Shown piece after piece: positions 8,665 through 17,330 of a DNA stretch of 64,000 bases (positions are counted from its first letter, which is position 1; each line of letters opens with the position of its first letter). The translations under genes were made by a program, and so were the position numbers. The stretch is taken from contig CASETM010000090.1 in NCBI GenBank assembly GCA_949290865.1, forward strand, positions 1-64,000. Direction: 5' to 3'. Origin of the DNA: an uncultured Bacillota bacterium (lineage in GTDB: Bacteria; Bacillota_I; Bacilli_A; Erysipelotrichales; Coprobacillaceae). Under the pieces are notes generated by a model. That model saw nothing but the letters and a program-made list of their open reading frames with translations. It searched no databases and had not been told where the DNA came from.

Positions 8665-8691
8665 AAAAGGTAACTGATGATCAGTTACCTT
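8665..8691 (-). terminator. terminator of the rpmH-jag operon
   Basis: Stem AAGGTAACTGA/TCAGTTACCTT (8667-8691), with T-runs on the minus strand. It directly follows the jag stop at 8692. Confidence 0.85.
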
Positions 8692-9291
8692 TTAATCTAC
8701 ATATGAAATTGTCATGTATCTATTTTTGCCTTCACCTTTTGATTCAGTTTTCAAATGTTTCATCTTGGCGATTTCCTGATGCATTACTTTTCTTTCATCA
8801 GCAGGCATTGGATCTAATTTTAAATCTGCTTTGGTTCTTAAAACAGTTTTACCAAAACGTCTTGCCATGCTGGCAACTTTTTTATATCTTTCTTCTTTAT
8901 ATCCATTAATGTCCAGACTTAATTCAATACGTTCTTTAAATGTATTGCTGACAGCATTTTTAATAATAAAATTGATTGCACGCAGGATAACACCTGCTTT
9001 ACCAATTAGAATGGAATTATTGCTGGTATTGATATTGCAGAAAATTCTGCCATCTTGAACATAAGAAACCGTTTCAACTTCGAAATTCATATCAGTCAGT
9101 ATTCTTCTGACTAGATTTTCAACATATTCCTGAACCATTGGTATGGTCCAGCAACTGATTTCTGCTTTTTTACTGAACAATGTCTTGGTTTCTAAAGTGA
9201 CTTCATAATTCAGTTCATCTAGAGTTACACCTAGATCCTGACAGGCATTTTGAAGGGCATCTTCTACTGTTTTTCCTTTATAAGTTTTCAT
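8692..9291 (-). CDS. khpB: RNA-binding protein Jag/KhpB
   Basis: A 199-residue protein: Jag-N domain (1-50, MKTYKGKTVEDALQNA), KH-type domain (about 60-130, with IGKAGVILRAINFIIKN) and R3H domain (about 135-199; ends PMPADERKVMHQEIAKMK). KhpB pairs with KhpA to bind RNA and influences cell division and elongation in Gram-positives; in Bacillus it is cotranscribed with spoIIIJ (yidC). Here it lies 12 bases after yidC, preserving that arrangement. Confidence 0.95.
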   Translation of the reverse strand: MKTYKGKTVEDALQNACQDLGVTLDELNYEVTLETKTLFSKKAEISCWTIPMVQEYVENLVRRILTDMNFEVETVSYVQDGRIFCNINTSNNSILIGKAGVILRAINFIIKNAVSNTFKERIELSLDINGYKEERYKKVASMARRFGKTVLRTKADLKLDPMPADERKVMHQEIAKMKHLKTESKGEGKNRYMTISYVD

Positions 9292-9303
9292 TGTTTCACC
9301 TTC

Positions 9304-10218
9304 TTATTTATTTTTATTCTGTCTTTTTGTTAAATAAGATGTATTTGCCTGATCAACTTCTTTTGTTGCTTTTTCAATATGATATATGTAAATATACCAT
9401 GTTCTGATAATAGTAATAACATTTGTTGTCATCCAGTACAATGACATCGCTGCTGGCATGATTGCGGCAAAATAGATGATAAATAAAGTCATGAAATTGT
9501 TCATCATATTCATTGATTTCATCTGTTTTGACTGTTTATATCTTGGATTTCTTCTTGACATGATTTCTGTCATTTTCATCGCAAAATACTGTGTTATCGC
9601 AACAGCTACCAATAATAGAATATAAGAAATATCAAAATTAAATATGCGATCAATTGGTTTAATTCCTAAGTTAAATCCAAAGAAAGTGGTATCATACAGA
9701 ATTTTGATACGCTGTACGCCTTGCCACATAGCAAACATAATTGGCAGTGTCAGGAAGGTAGAGAACGAAGAAAACATGCTGATATTGTTTTTCTTGTAAA
9801 GGTTCTGAATTTCCTGTGACATACGCATTTGTGATGTCTGATCTTTACGACCTTTATATTTATTCTGAATTTTCTCCATTTCTGGCTGAATCAGCTGCAT
9901 CTTCTGAGTTGAAACAGTTGATTTGATCATGATTGGCAATATCAGGATATTGATCAGGATCGTCACCAGAATGACACCAAAAGCTACGTTATTTAATAAT
10001 ACATCACCAATATAGATGATACATTTAGAAATAGGAATAACCAAAAAGAAATCAAAGATCCCTGCATCTAATGTCCAAGGTGTATCTAATGTGATTGCTC
10101 TCGATTCAATAAGCTTTCCACTGGCATCAGTATTGGCTGTACATCCGGTTAAAAGTACTACAAATAAAGCTAAACAAATAATTTTCAGATACTTTTTAGT
10201 TTTGTTGTCCAAAACCAT
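9304..10218 (-). CDS. yidC: membrane protein insertase YidC/Oxa1
   Basis: A 304-residue lipoprotein insertase. The signal peptide ends in LLTGC (lipid-modified Cys26), followed by five membrane helices typical of Gram-positive YidC. The cytoplasmic loop holds QPEMEKIQNKYKGRKDQ; the hydrophilic-groove Arg of other family members appears as Lys in LPIMIKS. The ATG at 10218 lies inside rnpA (23-base overlap), with AGGAGG eight bases upstream inside rnpA, so the start is well supported. Order rpmH-rnpA-yidC-jag is conserved next to oriC. Confidence 0.95.
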   Translation of the reverse strand: MVLDNKTKKYLKIICLALFVVLLTGCTANTDASGKLIESRAITLDTPWTLDAGIFDFFLVIPISKCIIYIGDVLLNNVAFGVILVTILINILILPIMIKSTVSTQKMQLIQPEMEKIQNKYKGRKDQTSQMRMSQEIQNLYKKNNISMFSSFSTFLTLPIMFAMWQGVQRIKILYDTTFFGFNLGIKPIDRIFNFDISYILLLVAVAITQYFAMKMTEIMSRRNPRYKQSKQMKSMNMMNNFMTLFIIYFAAIMPAAMSLYWMTTNVITIIRTWYIYIYHIEKATKEVDQANTSYLTKRQNKNK

Positions 10219-10558
10219 GAGTATTGATCCTCCTTTTTCTGATCTTGTTATATAAAGATTTTAATTCATTTTTATTTTCTATATATTCATGATTAAGATA
10301 ATTCTTTCTGACAATGACAACATAATCATAACTTTCTTCCAAATCAAAACAGTTCATTATCATCATTCGCAATTGTCTTTTAATTTTATTTCTGATAACG
10401 GCAATCCCTAGTTTCTTGCTGACAGAAATACCAACACGCCCATGACCTACATCATTTTTATCTTTATAAATAATAAAAGATGAATTGACAAGGCTATTCT
10501 TTTTGGAAATCACCTTGCTGAAATCTTCATTTTTCTTTAATCTGTATTTTTTTTTCAT
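10196..10558 (-). CDS. rnpA: ribonuclease P protein component
   Basis: A 120-residue basic protein that assists the RNase P RNA in cutting 5' leaders from pre-tRNAs. The RNR motif is seen as RNKIKRQLR (56-64) and the FxxxF-type N-terminal cleft at 13-30. It overlaps yidC by 23 bases. It follows rpmH after a hairpin that could reduce read-through, giving more L34 than RnpA. Confidence 0.95.
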   Translation of the reverse strand: MKKKYRLKKNEDFSKVISKKNSLVNSSFIIYKDKNDVGHGRVGISVSKKLGIAVIRNKIKRQLRMMIMNCFDLEESYDYVVIVRKNYLNHEYIENKNELKSLYNKIRKRRINTHGFGQQN

Positions 10559-10566
10559 AAAATTTT

Positions 10567-10592
10567 AGAAAAAAAGTCCACCGAAAAGTGGA
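10567..10592 (-). terminator. attenuator/terminator between rpmH and rnpA
   Basis: Minus-strand stem TCCAC/GTGGA (10577-10592, 6-nt loop), followed by CTTTTTTT. It lies in the 41-base gap between rpmH and rnpA, so it probably acts as a partial terminator. Confidence 0.7.
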
Positions 10593-10599
10593 TTTTTTA

Positions 10600-10734
10600 T
10601 TAAGCAGTTAATACTTTTCTTCCTCTTTTACGGCGACGTGCGATGACTTTTCTTCCTCCAACAGTTGCCATTCTTGATCTGAACCCATGAGTTTTTGATC
10701 TTTTTCTTTTATTAGGTTGATATGTTCTTTTCAT
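10600..10734 (-). CDS. rpmH: ribosomal protein L34
   Basis: A 44-residue ribosomal protein, beginning [18 protein letters not shown] and ending with [12 protein letters not shown]; length and sequence are typical for bL34. It is read on the minus strand with a GGAGGTG ribosome site upstream of the ATG at 10734. It is the first gene of the leftward origin-proximal operon, with a strong promoter at 10791-10819. Confidence 0.98.
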   Translation of the reverse strand: MKRTYQPNKRKRSKTHGFRSRMATVGGRKVIARRRKRGRKVLTA

Positions 10735-10790
10735 ATTTTTACACCTCCATAAATTTTAATTCTTTTTATACAAATAACATATGCCCTAAC

Positions 10791-10819
10791 ATTTTATATT
10801 AAATCAATAGACAAGTCAA
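10791..10819 (-). promoter_or_regulatory. promoter of the rpmH operon
   Basis: Minus-strand TTGACT and TAAAAT separated by 17 bases, 57 bases upstream of the rpmH start. Confidence 0.75.
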
Positions 10820-10859
10820 TTATAATTGTAAATTTTTATTTTTTCGAAATTAAATTTTA

Positions 10860-11160
10860 TATTTTATTAAATCATAGCTCTGTTCACATTGTGAAAAGTT
10901 ATTCATATTCTATTCACTTGTTCCCATCAGTTATTCATATCTGTGAATAACTGTTAATTTTGCTGATATATTCACATATTTTTTGTGAATAACAGTGTGC
11001 ACAAAGCAAAAAAGGAACAAAGTTATTCACATTGTTCACAAAAAGTTGTGCACAAAGCAGTCACTGTAAATTGTGAATAATGTGAATAACTATGCAAAAA
11101 CACTGTTTTTCCTTAAAAAAAATGTGAATAACTTTGTTCATAACTTGTGCACATATCTTT
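10860..11160. other. oriC, upstream DnaA-box cluster
   Basis: The 485-base gap between rpmH and dnaA contains six exact TTATTCACA boxes: 10942-10950(-), 10984-10992(-), 11023-11031(+), 11072-11080(-), 11081-11089(-) and 11123-11131(-). TTGTGCACA-type variants occur at 10996-11004, 11046-11054 and 11145-11153, and one-mismatch copies such as 10931-10939. A 13-base TGTGCACAAAGCA is repeated at 10996 and 11047. With dnaA, dnaN and rpmH adjacent, this is the upstream part of the chromosomal origin. Confidence 0.9.
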
Positions 11161-11188
11161 TTTTCTTTAAAATTTGTTGTTTCTTCTA

Positions 11189-11194
11189 TATAAT
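11189..11194 (+). promoter_or_regulatory. probable -10 element of dnaA
   Basis: TATAAT, 25 bases before the dnaA start, with only a poor -35 (TTTAAA-like) 17 bases upstream. It lies next to the DnaA-box cluster, which fits autorepression by DnaA. Confidence 0.45.
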
Positions 11195-11219
11195 TGACGT
11201 ATGAAGGGGTTGAATTGAC

Positions 11220-12557
11220 ATGCAAGATTTAAAGAAGATATGGTCTTCTTGTATAGAAACACTAGAAAAAAACAATATTGTCGAAGATAAGATCCTGTTA
11301 CAGACAATCTTCGAGAATGCTACTCTTGAAGCAGTTAATGATAATCAGGTCATTATTACAACCGAACTGAAATGGTATATTGACACTATTTTAGAAAAGA
11401 AAACAGAAATTGAATCGATCTTATCCAATTCTTTCTCTAAACAGGTCAATATCAGAGTCATGACGAAAGAAGATTATCTTAAATCTTTTCAAAATAAAAA
11501 AGTTACGATTGAAAGTCATCTTCATCCTGATATGACTTTTGATAATTTTGTTGTTGGTAATTCAAACAGAATGGCTCAAAATGCAGCCTTGCTTGTTTCT
11601 ACCAATCCAGGAAATAACTTTAATCCTTTATTTATATACAGTAATCCTGGATTAGGAAAAACCCATCTGTTAAATGCGATTGGTAATCATGCCAAGGAAA
11701 GAAATCCAGATATTGTTCCTTATTATATTACTTCTAAGGATTTCGTTGATGAAATCATCAACGCCATGAAAACCAATAAAACAGAGGAAATATACAATTA
11801 CTATAAAAATATTGATATTCTGCTGATTGATGATATTCAGTTTTTATTTGGAAAAGAAAAAAGCAGTGAAATGTTTTTCCATATTTTTAATGAAATTATC
11901 AACAATAATCGTCAAATCGTTATTACTAGTGATAAAATGCCAGAAGAACTGCAAGGCATTGAAGACCGTCTGATCAGTCGTTTTAAATCAGGTCTGTCTT
12001 TTGGCATCGATCCACCTGAATTTGAAACTGCAAAAGCAATTTTAGAAAAGAAAATAGAAAATTTAGGAAATTCATCGCTGATTATTACTGATGAAGTTTT
12101 AGATTTTATTGTCATGAACTACTGTAATGATATCCGTTCATTAGAAGGTCAACTGAAAAGACTGTTCTTCTGCAGTATCATGGAAAATACCAATTATATC
12201 GACATGGATTTTGTTTCTGAAATGTTTAAAGATCAAAAAATTCCAAGTCAGGGCAAAGAACCACTGACAAAAGAAAAAATTCTCAAAACAACTGCAGATT
12301 TCTACTATTTGTCTGTTGCTCAGATTATTTCTAAAAATAGAACACAAAAACTGACAACACCTCGTGAAATCTGTATGTATCTGATGCGAGAACTGTTAGA
12401 AGACATTACATTCAGTGAAATTGGTATTATTTTTTCCAATCGCGATCATTCAACAGTCATGAAAGCCTGTAAGAGAGTTGAAAAAAAAGTGAAAAATGAC
12501 AATGACTATAAAATGGCCATTGAAAAAATAAAACAGAAGTTAGGCACAATTTCATAG
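11220..12557 (+). CDS. dnaA: chromosomal replication initiator DnaA
   Basis: A 445-residue initiator that binds DnaA boxes and opens oriC. Seen: domain I (1-80), a short linker, an AAA+ domain with Walker A GLGKT (144-148) and Walker B LLIDDIQF (201-208), a sensor region, and domain IV with SNRDHSTVMKACKRV, the DnaA signature that contacts the box. The start has AGGGG upstream. It is flanked on both sides by DnaA boxes. Confidence 0.98.
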   Translation: MQDLKKIWSSCIETLEKNNIVEDKILLQTIFENATLEAVNDNQVIITTELKWYIDTILEKKTEIESILSNSFSKQVNIRVMTKEDYLKSFQNKKVTIESHLHPDMTFDNFVVGNSNRMAQNAALLVSTNPGNNFNPLFIYSNPGLGKTHLLNAIGNHAKERNPDIVPYYITSKDFVDEIINAMKTNKTEEIYNYYKNIDILLIDDIQFLFGKEKSSEMFFHIFNEIINNNRQIVITSDKMPEELQGIEDRLISRFKSGLSFGIDPPEFETAKAILEKKIENLGNSSLIITDEVLDFIVMNYCNDIRSLEGQLKRLFFCSIMENTNYIDMDFVSEMFKDQKIPSQGKEPLTKEKILKTTADFYYLSVAQIISKNRTQKLTTPREICMYLMRELLEDITFSEIGIIFSNRDHSTVMKACKRVEKKVKNDNDYKMAIEKIKQKLGTIS

Positions 12558-12619
12558 AGTTACGCTCTTTCTTATTCATATTTTATTCAGTATAAAAACA
12601 CTGATAAAATCAAGGTATT

Positions 12620-12690
12620 TTTAAATTATTCACATTATTCACATGCTAATAATATTAATAAATTAGTTATAAAATTATAAATATACAGGG
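12620..12690. other. oriC, downstream DnaA boxes and AT-rich unwinding region
   Basis: Two exact TTATTCACA boxes in direct tandem (12626-12634, 12635-12643) are followed by an almost pure A/T tract with TAA/TAT triplets (12646-12688). In Bacillus the same dnaA-dnaN gap holds the unwinding element and DnaA-trios. The triplet string here is trio-like, but its register is not certain. Confidence 0.8.
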
Positions 12691-12699
12691 AGAAATAAA

Positions 12700-13809
12700 A
12701 TGCATTTTAAAATCAAAAGACTAAAACTATTAAATGCTCTAGCTAAAGCAGCCAGAGCTGTATCAATTCGCAGTCCATTACCAGTATTGACAGGAGTCAA
12801 ATTTGATCTGCATCATGATCAGCTGATCCTAACAGGAAGTGACAGCGATATTACTATTCAGACAGTTATCCCGATGGATGATGACCTGATTATTTATGAA
12901 GAAGGTGCAGTCGTCTTAAACAGCCGTTATATTTTAGATATCGTTCGTAAAATCAACAGTGAAGATATCGAAATTGAAATTATTGACGGTTTACTAACCA
13001 GAATCAAAGGAAATCAAATTGAATTCAATTTGAATGGAACAGATGCTATTGAATATCCAAGAATTGATTTAAGTAAAACAGGAACGCATTTTCTAATCAA
13101 TTCAATGATCTTAAAAGATATTATCGGTGAAACTAAATTTGCTGCCAGTGATAAAGAAACCCGTCCAATCCTGACTGGAATCAATTTCAAGGCTCATGAT
13201 CATCAATTAGAATGTATCGCCACAGACAGTTATCGTCTGGCCAAAAAAATCATCACTATTGATGAAAATATAACTTTTAATATTACAATACCAAAATTAA
13301 GCTTAGATGAAATCAGCAAAATCATTGAAAAAGATGAAACAATTGAACTGTATGTTTCTGATCGTAAAGTTTTATTTGTATTCGATAATAATGTCGTACA
13401 GACAAGACTGATTGACGGAACATATCCTGATACATCACGTCTGATTCCTTCACAGTTTGATTATATTCTCGAAATCAGTAAAAATGACTTGATCAATGCG
13501 ATTGATCGTGTTTCTTTGCTGTTAAGTGAACAGAATAATATCATTAAACTGGATATGTCAGAAGATGAAGTGCTGTTATCTTCTTATCAGCAGGAAATTG
13601 GATCCGTTGAAGAAAATCTGGCAACATCTTCATATCAGGGTGATCATTTAAGTATTTCTTTCTCCAGCAAATATGCTAACGATGCAATCAAAGCATTTAG
13701 TGGTGAAAAAATCAGAATCTTATTTACTGGCGAAATGAAACCTTTTATTATCAAAGATCAGGAAAAAGAAGATCTTTTACAGCTGGTCTTACCAGTAAGA
13801 ACATATTAA
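12700..13809 (+). CDS. dnaN: DNA polymerase III beta sliding clamp
   Basis: A 369-residue ring-forming clamp that tethers polymerase III to DNA. It has three repeated clamp domains and ends in LVLPVRTY, the usual C-terminal stretch (LPVR-Y) near the peptide-binding cleft. GGGAGA precedes the ATG. It follows the DnaA-box tandem and ends in a strong terminator. Confidence 0.97.
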   Translation: MHFKIKRLKLLNALAKAARAVSIRSPLPVLTGVKFDLHHDQLILTGSDSDITIQTVIPMDDDLIIYEEGAVVLNSRYILDIVRKINSEDIEIEIIDGLLTRIKGNQIEFNLNGTDAIEYPRIDLSKTGTHFLINSMILKDIIGETKFAASDKETRPILTGINFKAHDHQLECIATDSYRLAKKIITIDENITFNITIPKLSLDEISKIIEKDETIELYVSDRKVLFVFDNNVVQTRLIDGTYPDTSRLIPSQFDYILEISKNDLINAIDRVSLLLSEQNNIIKLDMSEDEVLLSSYQQEIGSVEENLATSSYQGDHLSISFSSKYANDAIKAFSGEKIRILFTGEMKPFIIKDQEKEDLLQLVLPVRTY

Positions 13810-13810
13810 T

Positions 13811-13855
13811 AAAAGACTGTAATGAAACATTGGTTTTGTTACAGTCTTTTTCTGT
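13811..13855 (+). terminator. terminator of dnaA-dnaN
   Basis: Stem AAAAGACTGTAA/TTACAGTCTTTT (13811-13822 and 13839-13850), followed by T-rich sequence. The rest of the gap to 14098 shows the yaaA promoter and nothing else recognised. Confidence 0.85.
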
Positions 13856-14032
13856 CAGAAATAAAAAATGATCAGGGGAAAATTCTAGACAGTAAGCTGA
13901 CTACTTTTTTTATGTCATAAGATCATTTGAAATAGAGGTTTTCTATTTTGCGTTTTTTTTTGCTTTTGAGAAGAATTTCTATAAACATGATTTTTTTATA
14001 TTTTTTTATTGAGATGAATATAGGGCAATTTT

Positions 14033-14061
14033 TTGAAATTCTTATGAATTTGTGTTATAAT
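14033..14061 (+). promoter_or_regulatory. promoter of yaaA-recF-gyrB-gyrA
   Basis: TTGAAA and TATAAT with an exact 17-base spacer, 37 bases upstream of the yaaA start. Confidence 0.8.
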
Positions 14062-14098
14062 AATAAAGTATTATTTTATATGGAAAAGAAGGGTTATC

Positions 14099-14314
14099 AT
14101 GAAAAATATAACAATTAGAGATGAATATATAACATTAGGTCAATTTCTGAAATTTGCAGGAATTGTTTCTAGTGGTATTGATGCAAAAATGATTATTCAG
14201 GATGGACTTGTCAAAGTGAATGGTGAAGTGGAAGTCAGAAGAGGAAAGAAACTTCGTCATGGCGATCAGGTTCAATATGAAAAGGATATTTATGTGATCA
14301 ATGCAGATCAATAA
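14099..14314 (+). CDS. yaaA: S4-domain RNA-binding protein YaaA
   Basis: A 71-residue S4-type RNA-binding protein (LGQFLKFAGIVSSGIDAKMIIQDG, VKVNGEVEVRRGKKL). It is found between dnaN and recF in most Firmicutes and is implicated in ribosome large-subunit assembly. Its last 14 bases overlap recF, indicating coupling. Confidence 0.95.
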   Translation: MKNITIRDEYITLGQFLKFAGIVSSGIDAKMIIQDGLVKVNGEVEVRRGKKLRHGDQVQYEKDIYVINADQ

Positions 14315-15392
14315 TATTGATGTTTTTCATTTCAGAAACTATGATCATTTTTTTATTGAATTTGATAAAGGGATTAATATTCTCATCGGAGACAATGCTC
14401 AGGGGAAAACTAATCTGATCGAAGCAATTTATCTTTTGTCGGTATGTCGTTCTTTCCGTACGCGTATTAATGATCAGATGATTGGTTTTGATCATGAATT
14501 TGCCAGAGTCAAAGGGGATATCTTTTCAAATCAGCGAAAACATAGTTTAGAAGTGTTTTTGTCAAAAAACGTAAAAAGAGCGAAAGCTGACGGCCGTGAC
14601 ATTGGAAAAATTTCGGATTATGTTGGTTATCTCAATACGGTTGTTTTTGTTCCTGATGATCTTTCGCTGGTAAAAGGTTCACCAGGAACCAGAAGAAGAT
14701 TTCTGGATCTGGAATTATCTAAAATTTCACCGATATATGTTTTCTATTTGACCAAATATAATCATTTATTAAAAGAAAGAAATGAATATCTGAAACAATT
14801 ATATAAAACCAATGGTCAGTATGATGCATATCTGGAAACGCTTGATGAACAGTTAGCACCAGTTCAAATTAAATTAATGGAAAAAAGAGCTTTTTTTATT
14901 AAGAAACTGGATAAGAAAGTCAAAAAAGTTTATCTGCAGATTGCATCGAGCGAAGAATATGTCGATATTCAGTATGACTGTTTTGTAAAAACAGCCGATG
15001 AAAATACGATTCTGGATATGTACAAAAAGAATTTTGAAAGAGATAAAAAGTATCAAAGTACCAGTCATGGTATTCATAAAGAAGATATGAAAATCATGAT
15101 CAATGGCAAACCTGCCAGTCAGTATGCTTCTCAGGGACAGCAAAGAACGATCGTATTAAGTATTAAAATTGCTTTGATTGAACTGATTAGAGAAGAGATC
15201 GGTGAATATCCGGTTTTGCTTCTGGATGACGTTTTAAGTGAACTGGATGATAACCGAAAAACAAAGCTTTTAGATATACTGAATCATCGTATTCAGACAT
15301 TTATTACGACAACATCGATTGATGGTATCGAACACGATATCATCAGACATGCGAAAAAAATATATATTAAAGAAGGTAAGGAGGATGTTTAA
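14301..15392 (+). CDS. recF: DNA repair/recombination ATPase RecF
   Basis: A 363-residue SMC-like ATPase that helps load RecA at gaps with RecO and RecR. Walker A is GDNAQGKTN (30-38), the signature is in ASQGQQRT, and Walker B is [12 protein letters not shown]. The stop overlaps the gyrB start (TAATG). Confidence 0.97.
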   Translation: MQINNIDVFHFRNYDHFFIEFDKGINILIGDNAQGKTNLIEAIYLLSVCRSFRTRINDQMIGFDHEFARVKGDIFSNQRKHSLEVFLSKNVKRAKADGRDIGKISDYVGYLNTVVFVPDDLSLVKGSPGTRRRFLDLELSKISPIYVFYLTKYNHLLKERNEYLKQLYKTNGQYDAYLETLDEQLAPVQIKLMEKRAFFIKKLDKKVKKVYLQIASSEEYVDIQYDCFVKTADENTILDMYKKNFERDKKYQSTSHGIHKEDMKIMINGKPASQYASQGQQRTIVLSIKIALIELIREEIGEYPVLLLDDVLSELDDNRKTKLLDILNHRIQTFITTTSIDGIEHDIIRHAKKIYIKEGKEDV

Positions 15393-17317
15393 TGGCAGAA
15401 GAAAAAGTAGCACACAGTTATGATGAATCTGATATCCAGGTCTTAGAAGGCTTAGAAGCAGTCAGAAAAAGACCCGGTATGTATATTGGAACAACGTCTT
15501 CTCGAGGATTGCACCATCTGGTATGGGAAATCGTAGACAATTCGATTGATGAAGCTTTGGCAGGATATGCATCGCACATACAGGTTATTTTAAAAGATGA
15601 TGATGTGATAGAAGTCATTGATGATGGTCGTGGAATGCCAACAGGAACTCATGCCAAAACTGGAAAATCGACAGTTGAAACGATTTTTACAGTTTTACAT
15701 GCCGGAGGTAAATTTGGCGGTGGCGGATACAAAGTATCTGGAGGACTTCATGGTGTTGGGGCTTCTGTCGTTAATGCCCTTTCATCGTGGCTGGAAGTTA
15801 GTGTCTATCGTGATGGGAAAGAATACTTCCAGCGATTTGAAAATGGTGGAGAACCAGTCGCACCTTTAAAAGAAATTGGTCCAACCGATAAACAGGGAAC
15901 CAAGGTTTCATTTAAAGCAGATGGAACGATTTTTGAAGAAACAACTACCTATGACTATGAAATTTTAAGACAGCGAATTCGTGAACTGGCTTTTTTGAAT
16001 AAAGGTTTACGTATCAGTTTGATTGATCTGCGTCTTGGTCAGAATCGTAAACATGTTTACATGTATGAAGGCGGGATCAAGGAATATGTTGCCTATATCA
16101 ATAAGAATAAAACGCCAATTCATGATAAAATCATTTATGTTGAAGATATGCAAAATGATATCAAGATAGAAGTTGGTATGCAGTATAATGATGGCTATCA
16201 GGCTAATATTTATTCATTCTGCAACAATATTAATACTCATGAAGGAGGAACTCATGAAGAAGGGTTCCGTCTGGCTTTAACCAGAGTTATCAATAATTAT
16301 GCGCGCAGTCATAATTTCTTAAAAGAAAAAGATGAAGCTTTGAGTGGGGAAGACTGTCGTGAAGGATTGACAGCTATTATTTCTGTCAATCATCCTGATC
16401 CACAGTATGAAGGACAGACCAAAACGAAACTGGGAAATGCTGAAGTTAGAAAAATTGCTTCAAATATTATTTCTAAATCATTAGAAAAATTTCTGCTGGA
16501 AAATCCTGATACAGCTAAGGTCATTATGGAAAAAGCTATCGTTGCTTCTCATGCTCGTTTAGCGGCTAAAAAAGCACGAGAAATGACGAGAAGAAAAACG
16601 GGCATGGAAATTACTTCATTGCCTGGGAAATTGGCTGACTGTTCATCACGTGATGCCAGTGAATGTGAAATTTTTATTGTCGAAGGGGATTCCGCTGGTG
16701 GTAGTGCCAAAATGGGACGAGACAGACGTATTCAGGCTATTTTACCACTAAGAGGAAAAATTTTGAATGTTGAAAAAGCAAGGTTAGATAGAATTCTTTC
16801 TTCTGATACGATCAGAAGTATGATTACTGCCTTTGGAACAGGAATCGGTGAAGATTTTGATATCAGCAAGCTGCGTTATCATAAAATCGTTATCATGACC
16901 GATGCGGATGTCGATGGGGGACATATCCGTATCCTGATGCTGACTTTCCTGTATCGTTATTTAAGACCGCTGATCGAACAAGGATATGTCTATGCAGCGC
17001 AGCCACCACTTTATCTGTTAAAACACGGAAAAGACGAATATTATCTGTACAGTGATGAGGAACTGGCAGATCTTCGAACCAAACTTGGTGAAAACGCCAA
17101 ATATAATATTCAGCGTTATAAAGGGTTAGGAGAAATGAACGCTGATCAGCTTTGGGAAACAACAATGGACCCTGAACATCGTATCCTGAATCAGATTGAA
17201 CTGGATGAAGCGATGGAAGCAGATATGATTTTTGATATTCTCATGGGTGAAAAAGTTGAACCAAGAAGAGAATTTATTCAGGAAAATGCGAAATATGTTA
17301 CTGACTTAGATATCTAG
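15392..17317 (+). CDS. gyrB: DNA gyrase subunit B
   Basis: A 641-residue ATPase/TOPRIM subunit of gyrase, which introduces negative supercoils. Seen: the GHKL ATP site ([35 protein letters not shown]), the TOPRIM motif EGDSAGGSA and the metal site DADVDG. GGAGG precedes the ATG that overlaps the recF stop by one base. gyrA follows after 13 bases. Confidence 0.98.
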   Translation: MAEEKVAHSYDESDIQVLEGLEAVRKRPGMYIGTTSSRGLHHLVWEIVDNSIDEALAGYASHIQVILKDDDVIEVIDDGRGMPTGTHAKTGKSTVETIFTVLHAGGKFGGGGYKVSGGLHGVGASVVNALSSWLEVSVYRDGKEYFQRFENGGEPVAPLKEIGPTDKQGTKVSFKADGTIFEETTTYDYEILRQRIRELAFLNKGLRISLIDLRLGQNRKHVYMYEGGIKEYVAYINKNKTPIHDKIIYVEDMQNDIKIEVGMQYNDGYQANIYSFCNNINTHEGGTHEEGFRLALTRVINNYARSHNFLKEKDEALSGEDCREGLTAIISVNHPDPQYEGQTKTKLGNAEVRKIASNIISKSLEKFLLENPDTAKVIMEKAIVASHARLAAKKAREMTRRKTGMEITSLPGKLADCSSRDASECEIFIVEGDSAGGSAKMGRDRRIQAILPLRGKILNVEKARLDRILSSDTIRSMITAFGTGIGEDFDISKLRYHKIVIMTDADVDGGHIRILMLTFLYRYLRPLIEQGYVYAAQPPLYLLKHGKDEYYLYSDEELADLRTKLGENAKYNIQRYKGLGEMNADQLWETTMDPEHRILNQIELDEAMEADMIFDILMGEKVEPRREFIQENAKYVTDLDI

Positions 17318-17330
17318 AAAGGAGTATATA

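Noticed and set aside
9285-9305. Fourth parS-like site (TTGTTTCACC)
   Set aside because: Only one half of the palindrome is present.
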